Assembly (NCBI GenBank): GCA_034008185.1
Contig: CM067081.1
Span: forward strand, 14,321,821-14,385,820
Direction of reading: 5' to 3'
From: Gorsachius magnificus
Lineage: Eukaryota; Chordata; Aves; Pelecaniformes; Ardeidae
Length of the DNA: 64,000 nucleotides
Position 1 is the first letter of the stretch, and the number at the start of each line of letters is the position of its first letter. The translations under genes were made by a program, and so were the position numbers. Below, piece after piece: positions 57,851 through 64,000 of the stretch. The notes below the pieces were generated by a model. The model did not search any database. It worked only from the letters and a program-made list of their open reading frames with translations, and was not told where the DNA came from.

Positions 57851-60800
57851 AAAACATATCTCTGATTTTTATCTTGTTTATTCCACTTATATTTAAGTTG
57901 CACAGAACCTTGGCATCTGTGTGTCAATCCCCAGTGTAACCTACCCTTACCATGGCTTAAGTATAAAATGCTTTGAATGACATAGCAAAGCCACAGTGGC
58001 CACTATTTAACAGCTGAACCCTCTTCATTCTGCAGCTATGATGATGCTACACCTCAGCACCTTTTTCTGGATTAGAGGACAGTTCTGTTACCTCTTGTCC
58101 TTACTGTTTTTTAGTTGCAAGCACTTTGTATTGTCTGATCTTTACTCCTGCATTAACTATTCTCTTGTAGTGAGTTATTAAGTAATGCTATTTTCCTTGC
58201 AGCTTTAATAGATCACTCTTCTGTAATTGAAGAAACTCTGCTATCTGAGAAGCAGCATGTTTCCGAAGTAAAGTACAGCAACAGGCAGGAGACTTAATTT
58301 CTTTTACTGTTTAGACAGTGACTCACTGTTTGTCTTTCTGCAAATCACTTAGGTCCAAATTTACAAGCATCTGCACAAAGTTTGGGTGTCTTCATTTTGT
58401 AACCTTCCACAGAGTTTTGTTCTGAGAGGTGCTCAACAGAAAGAATCACAGTTACAGGAAGTGAGAACTACAGGTACTTGACATATTAAAAAATCAGGGT
58501 AGTATTAAAGTGTTTCAAAGTCAACATCTTAAAACCCAGATGATTTTAAGGTTTGGTTTGTTGGGGTTTTTTTTAATGTTGCCTTGAAAAATACTGTTTC
58601 TTGATTTCCCTATCTGCAAATAGAAAAAAAATCACCTTTACAAGGTCTGCTGATTGTAAATGTTTATAAGACGTTTTAGGATTTCTTGAGTTATAGAATG
58701 AGATATTTACTCAGCCATGTTAGTATTATTAAGTTACACATACTGGAAGCATTACAAGCAAGATCAGATGGAAATAACCCAGATGAAACTTAGACTCAGT
58801 TTGCTAGACTGTGGCTATTCACCAGGCCTTTCGATAAACAAGATTCAGCCAGTCTTCACTGCACACTGGTCCACATTACTGCATACCTTACAAGTCAAAA
58901 CAAAAAATGAATTAGTCATAATCCTGTCTTTCCTCCTAGAAAGTGACATACATCTGTGAAAAATCAACTGTGGTTACAAAGGTTAAATAAAGCATCCCGT
59001 TAATTATACTTGAAAATAAGTACTTTGCCAAAATAAAAAAAAATCTGAGCAAACAAACATAACAGAAGTTGAGCTCAGAGGAGTTCATCATGAGATGATC
59101 GCCTGCATTGGCAACCAGCAATGACAGTGTGCTGGTTTCCAAAAGATATTATTTTACTGACAGTGACAGCAGCAACAGTGCCAGCAGAAGCATCTTCTCT
59201 GGTAGAAAGGTGCAGCAACAGAGCCCGGTCCATAACCACAAAGATCTGGTTGGAGTGGAGTTTGGTAGTAGCTTTGGCCAGTGAACTGGCTCAGTTTCCT
59301 TCTCCCACCAACGTACCTATGTTTCACTGTGTTGGAGCAAGCCTGGTTGCCTGACAGGGCACTTAGAGGAGATTATGCTATGACAAGACAATATTAATGA
59401 AAAAAATGTTAGACTAAACTCAGTAGCAAGGTGTCATGACCTAAAGGTTTACCCAGCCTGAGTATGTATAGAGATTGCTACCATACATTTGTAGGATTCT
59501 GTAATACACAAGGAGATGGAGGCTTTTATCCTCTAAATTTCTCTTTTTCAGAATATGACAAATACCACACAAGTCACCACTAGCAAGAATACTACCACAA
59601 AAATCAACACTAGCAAGCATGCATGTGACTAATAAAGTGAATATATACATATCTCCAGCTATTACAAATTACTATCAATCAATAATATAATATCAATCAA
59701 TAGTATGGCAGCAAGTCAATAATAACAGCAATCAATGACAAAGTAACAATCAACATAACCACCAATAACAGCAACAACTAAGTAGGTATATACTATTACA
59801 AGTCACTACAAATTTATGATTAGTGAAGCAGCTTATCACCAGTATAACAGCAGATATATTTATGATAGATTACATATATAGATATAGAATACTGGAGTGA
59901 AGTGAATTAGGCAGATTTCAGAAAGGGCCAAACCATCTCAAGGGGCAGGACAAACCAGTCACCAAGAGGGACCAAAATATCCCAGAGATGGGAGGACAAA
60001 CTGAACCAACAACAAAAGTGGGCCCAAAGCAGGGACCAATAAGGTAACAGACAGAGTCTCACTTCAAAAATTACCCATACCACAGAATCTGGAGTGAACC
60101 AGGTATCCCCAACAAGAGTCCAAGATCTCATAGAAAGTTTGTGCAGAATTCAACTTGTTTAGGAAAGTAAAAGTACATACAGCATGGGAAGTTCTCAGAG
60201 AGAGATGCTCCATTTGGGATAAAAAGTAAGTCCTTTTTATATTGTAGTGACATAAGAGGGTGTAGGACACCAGCACTTTGAGCCACCAATAGATGCTGTT
60301 AATATCTATTCTTCACCTGGAACAGCCAGTAGGTGATGATGTTTCTGTTCTTTCAGCCCAATTTTATTTTCCCAGACTGCTTCCACTTTTTTAGACAGTA
60401 AGTTGCTGTTACAGCTTCTTGGATTTTGTCCTTACTGATGGCATCTCAGGATGTCACCTGTTTCTAGGTTCCCCACCTGTCCTTCAAAGAGGTCAGCAGC
60501 ACTTTTCAAGGATATTTCTGGTCCCAAGGCCCAGTTCCAAGGCTCACAGCTCCCAGATGGGCAGGCATTTTCTTTTGTTAGTAATTTTCCGTTTCTAACA
60601 GGGCTACCTTTTTGGCTGCTCACATCATAAAGTTATAGTATTAGTTATGACTTTGAGTAAAATCCCGAAGTAAAGCTCACAGCACTGTGTTGCTCACCTT
60701 TTACAGGCTTCTCTGCTGATGCTACAGAAACAGGAAACAGAAGCTAAATATTTCACCACCTACAAACTTTTGCCCACTGGGTAAATGACCTTTTTGGAGC

Positions 60801-61321
60801 TGAGTGTGTGTCCTCAAAGTTCCATGAATACAGCTAGGAATTATCTCCTGCCATAGAATTTTGCTCTATCTATATCTGCATCTAAGAAATTAAGTTCCTC
60901 CGTTACTGAATTTTATGGTTTACTGGAAATGCTCATTATATCTTTCAGCCTTATCGGCATTGGCTGCTGGTGGCTTTTCACTTGCCCGTTCATCTCTCCA
61001 TGTCTTTCCTTCTGGAAAATGGACATTTACTTCTAGTGTGAAAAAATCATGATACACTGTAGACAACACCAGTATTAGGTGTTACAGATATTACTGCCAC
61101 CATTATGTAAAAATTTTCCTATAGGTTGAGTCTACTAACTACAGTGAACAGGCTAAAAATCACTCTGAGTATCATTACCTGCCACTCACTATGTGATATA
61201 TATCATTCTGTTGTGCCTGCTTGCCTTATGCCTGTAAATAACAATTTCTCACCACTGCAGGGTTTGGCTTTTAGTTTCTAAGTGGAATAATTTTCTTCTT
61301 CATTTAAGTTTGGAATTAGAC
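57851..61321. other. Unclassified DNA with A/C-rich degenerate repeats
   Basis: No gene or named element is recognised in this 3.5 kb. The part at 59540-59830 is low-complexity with AATCAATAA and ACTAGCAAG phrases and is listed separately. The block 59900-60600 has more G and C and several GGACCAA/GGACAAAC phrases; it might be an eroded retroelement, but there is no motif to prove it. Confidence 0.45.
59540..59830. repeat. Degenerate A/C/T low-complexity stretch
   Basis: Loose repeats follow one another: CACCACTAGCAAG and CAACACTAGCAAG about 30 bp apart, a tandem ATCAATCAATA(A/G)TAT pair near 59676-59708, then scattered AACAGCAA and CAATCAA units. G is strongly depleted. The stretch may be an old, decayed minisatellite. 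Confidence 0.6.
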
Positions 61322-61865
61322 TGTTGTGGTTTAACCTGGCAGGCAGCTGAACACCACACAGCCACTCGCTCACTACCCCCCCTGCCTCAGTGGGATGGGG
61401 GAGAGAATCACAAAAAAAGTAAAACCCATGGGTTGAGATAAAAACAGTTTAATAGAACAGAGAGGAAAAGAATAACAATAATAATAATAATAATGGTAAA
61501 AGAATATACAGAATATACAAAACAAGTGGTGCACAATGCAATTGCTTACCACTTGCTGACCAATGCCCAGCCCGTTTCGAGCAGTGATTGCTGTCCTGGC
61601 CAACTCCCCCCAAGCATGATGCCATATGGTGTGGGATACCCCCTTGGTCAGTTGGGGTCATCTGTCCTGGCTGTGCCACCTCCCAGCTTCTTGGGCACCT
61701 GACAGAGCAGGGGAGGCTGAAAAGTCCTTGACGGGTGTAAGCACTGCTCAGCAACAACTAAACCATCAGTGAGTTATCAACATTCTTCTAGTACTAAATC
61801 CAAACCACAGCACTATGCCAGCTACTAGGAAGAAAATTAACTCTATTCCAGCAAAAACCAAGGCA
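61322..61865 (-). mobile_element. Solo LTR of an avian ERVL-like retrovirus (minus)
   Basis: The plus strand begins TGTTGTGGTTTAACC and ends AAAACCAAGGCA, so the LTR reads TGCCTTGGTTTT to GGTTAAACCACAACA on the minus strand. It is 544 bp and belongs with the LTR at 14999-15544: both share the TTATTATTATT tract, the GTACACCATTTGTTTTGTATATT-type segment in variant form and the CCAGGACAG region. AGAC lies directly outside both ends (AGAC at 61318-61321 and at 61866-61869), consistent with a target duplication of 4-5 bp. No internal sequence is attached. Confidence 0.9.
61477..61494. repeat. (AAT)6 microsatellite within the LTR
   Basis: Six perfect AAT units on the plus strand correspond to the TTATTATTATTACTATT tract in the sister LTR at 15384-15400. 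The tract is therefore part of the LTR and has changed length since. Confidence 0.9.
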
Positions 61866-64000
61866 AGACTCAGCTTCCCTTGAGCTGACCAAACTATTGC
61901 CCATCACACAAGTCCAGAAGTGTTTTCACACTTCCAAATAAATCAGTAGAAATCCTTGCTTGTTTTCTGTTAAGGAATGTGTATCTTTGGTACCTATATG
62001 GATAAATTCAAAGCAGAATTTAAAGAGTAATGTGAGATGGGAGAAATCACTAACTCCTAGAATAATTGTAAGTGTTTAAGCTGTTTTAAATTCTCTCATC
62101 TTTCAAAAGGCTTGGGCTGAAATGTGACAACCTGTGTAATGACCAGTACACTTGATAACGAGCCTGAGGAGCAATTTCTTGCCTTTAAGATTTCCTGGTA
62201 TACCTACTTTCTGTGTCTCCTTTCATACTCCCTTTTAATCTTCACCTGTGAAGACTGCACCATACCAGAAATAGATTGAAGTAGAAAATTAGAAGAAAAG
62301 GATGCTAAATGGAAAATGTTGCACTAAGAATTTAAAAGCAGTCTTGAAAAACACACATACACAGTAGAAAAACTTGGGACTTTTATAGCAAGCATATTCT
62401 TCAGTGCAACATACAGTACAAGGCCTTCCAGAGGACATTTAGGAACACAGGTTTTTTTATTTTAATGGAAACTATATTTGAGGATGGCGCTGTCTGCCTT
62501 GCAGTCACCAGGTAGCTTGGTTGCACAGCAGGAACCTCTTGCCTGTAATACAGACACAAATAGTGAGACCTGCTTCAACTGTCTAAAGATGCCTCCAGTT
62601 TCCTCCAGTTCAATGTGGGAAGCATTACATTTCTTAGAGAAGCTACTTTCTTCTGTACAGCTGATGTTGCCCTGACACATTTTCAAATTAGCTAGGAATT
62701 GTGAGCCCATTTGACATAATAGGAAATAGGCTAAATGAAGTGGGAGGAAGATCTGATTTAGCCACTTCAAGAAGAAAAGTGAAATCACTGAACAAGCAGG
62801 TGAGCAAAAGATAACTATTTTTCTGAACCATGCTGCATCAGAAGCAGTAGATTTGTTTAATAGATGGAGAAGGGCAAGTCAATAGCCAGGTTATTTTAAG
62901 GAAACATGAGGGATATTGCACTTCTACACAGAATGAAACTTTAAAAGGGCATAACTTTCTTGTGAGAGGCCAAAAGTGGAAGAAAGATCTCTATATGTCT
63001 TAAGCTATTTTTTTCTAACTAACTACAGCAGGTCTCAATCAAATATCTCCCCAAACCTATTACCTCTCTATTTCCCTCTCCTACCTTGCCCTTCCACAAT
63101 ATTTAATAACTTTATCACTGCTTCCCCTTTCTAACATATAAAAAAGCACTGATTCTTAAATGGTCATTAATGAGAATGTAATCTGTCTTGTCTGAGGTTC
63201 ACTGGGAGACTGCACAGCCCTACTGTGAGCTATTCTTCACAGCCTTCCTGCATAGCCTATCCATGAATACTGATTTTACACCTCTCTTCTACTCTAATTT
63301 CCTGTTCACTCTATAGTATAGCATCTATTAGTCACAGAATGTTGGAAAGTATAAGACTCTGCAGCTGGAGTACTCTGAGGCTCGCAAATAACCACAGAAA
63401 GGTTTTAGACCTTTGGATGTAATGGGCTGTAAAAGTAAAAGCTGTGATTTATTGTTTCTTTCAGTTACTGAAACCTAATGGCTAGCCCACCTTCTGTGGA
63501 ATTCAGTGATCTGCAGGTGTTTCTATCTAATAAGAAGTTTGAATAAATTGTGGTTCTTTTCCTTTTAATACATCGTACTTCCATCTTATCGTGCATCCTT
63601 TTTTGCACAATTATTTATTTGATGTTCAGTTCGAAGCTGAAAATAATACAGATTTATTCTTATTTGAAAAACAAAACATGTTTTAAAAAATGAAATCTGT
63701 GACCCTTAGTAATAAAAAACCCAGATGAATTATTCCTGCTACTTCATGTTAAATCATCTAAAAATAAAACAAAATATTAATATATAGACATATAGATATG
63801 TACAGACACACAGTAATAGTTTATACTGTACACACACGCACTCAAACAGATCACAGATATATACCTCTGTAACTTATGCAAGAGAAAGAAACCCAAGGAA
63901 ACAGAAAAGTTAAGAGCAAATCATACCTAAGATAAGTGATTTGGCTTTATTTCAACAAAGAATTTGTATCTTTGTTTCTAATTTCTACTGCAAAAAAACC
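61866..64000. other. Unique AT-rich DNA, no gene recognised
   Basis: The last 2.1 kb contain no recognised repeat or exon. A (CA)-rich and ATAGACATATAGATATG-like stretch lies near 63780-63860. The open frames at 62462-62788 (minus) and 62478-62675 (plus) lie on opposite strands of one stretch and have no domain support. Confidence 0.5.

Noticed and set aside
1..64000. tRNA, rRNA, CRISPR array, operon or phage-type system
   Set aside because: No cloverleaf with an anticodon arm, no regularly spaced direct repeats with spacers, and no ribosome-binding-site and gene series were seen. The sequence is vertebrate nuclear in character.

Overview
This window looks like non-coding DNA from a bird nuclear genome. 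It is AT-rich, has no dense gene array and no operon-like structure, and is sprinkled with CR1 LINEs. Their 3' ends carry the typical avian signature: a GGTTGGAA...GACCTT...ATCATCAAGTCCAACC block followed by an ATTCTATG-type octamer tail. Solo LTRs of an avian ERVL-like family are also present. I recognise no host protein-coding gene, tRNA, rRNA or CRISPR array. Every long open frame whose translation is recognisable is a remnant of CR1 ORF2 (endonuclease plus reverse transcriptase). The one possible host coding element is a weak 84-bp exon candidate at 17532-17615.

Layout. 1-8483: unique AT-rich DNA with an 18-base poly-C run. 8484-9331: two converging CR1 3' fragments. 13445-13831 and 21590-22414: two copies of one LTR-like repeat, both read on the minus strand. 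14525-15925: a three-layer nest in which a CR1 (minus) sits in a TTTTA/TTTCA microsatellite and is itself split by a solo LTR with a 5-bp target duplication. 25440-27692: a 2.2-kb CR1 (plus) with broken endonuclease and RT domains. 27693-39952: about 12 kb almost free of recognisable repeats. 39953-40554 and 53048-53643: two near-identical solo LTRs in the same orientation. 43060-44947: the best preserved CR1, one reading frame broken only by three nonsense codons. 48252-48580: an old CR1 scrap beside a probable MIR SINE. 51200-51818, 53848-55130 and 56043-57850: three minus-strand CR1 copies, the last carrying a further 70-bp CR1 inserted in it. 61322-61865: a solo LTR (minus) related to the one at 14999.

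The elements do not form a working system. No copy seen here could encode an active reverse transcriptase: each is 5'-truncated, and in the RT domains that can be read the catalytic FADD box is altered or deleted. The interest lies in insertion order, subfamily markers (a 24-bp in-frame duplication shared by the 25-kb and 57-kb CR1 copies), repeat pairs that could recombine, and unique segments that may be conserved regulatory DNA. All similarity statements are by eye; no alignment or database search was run.
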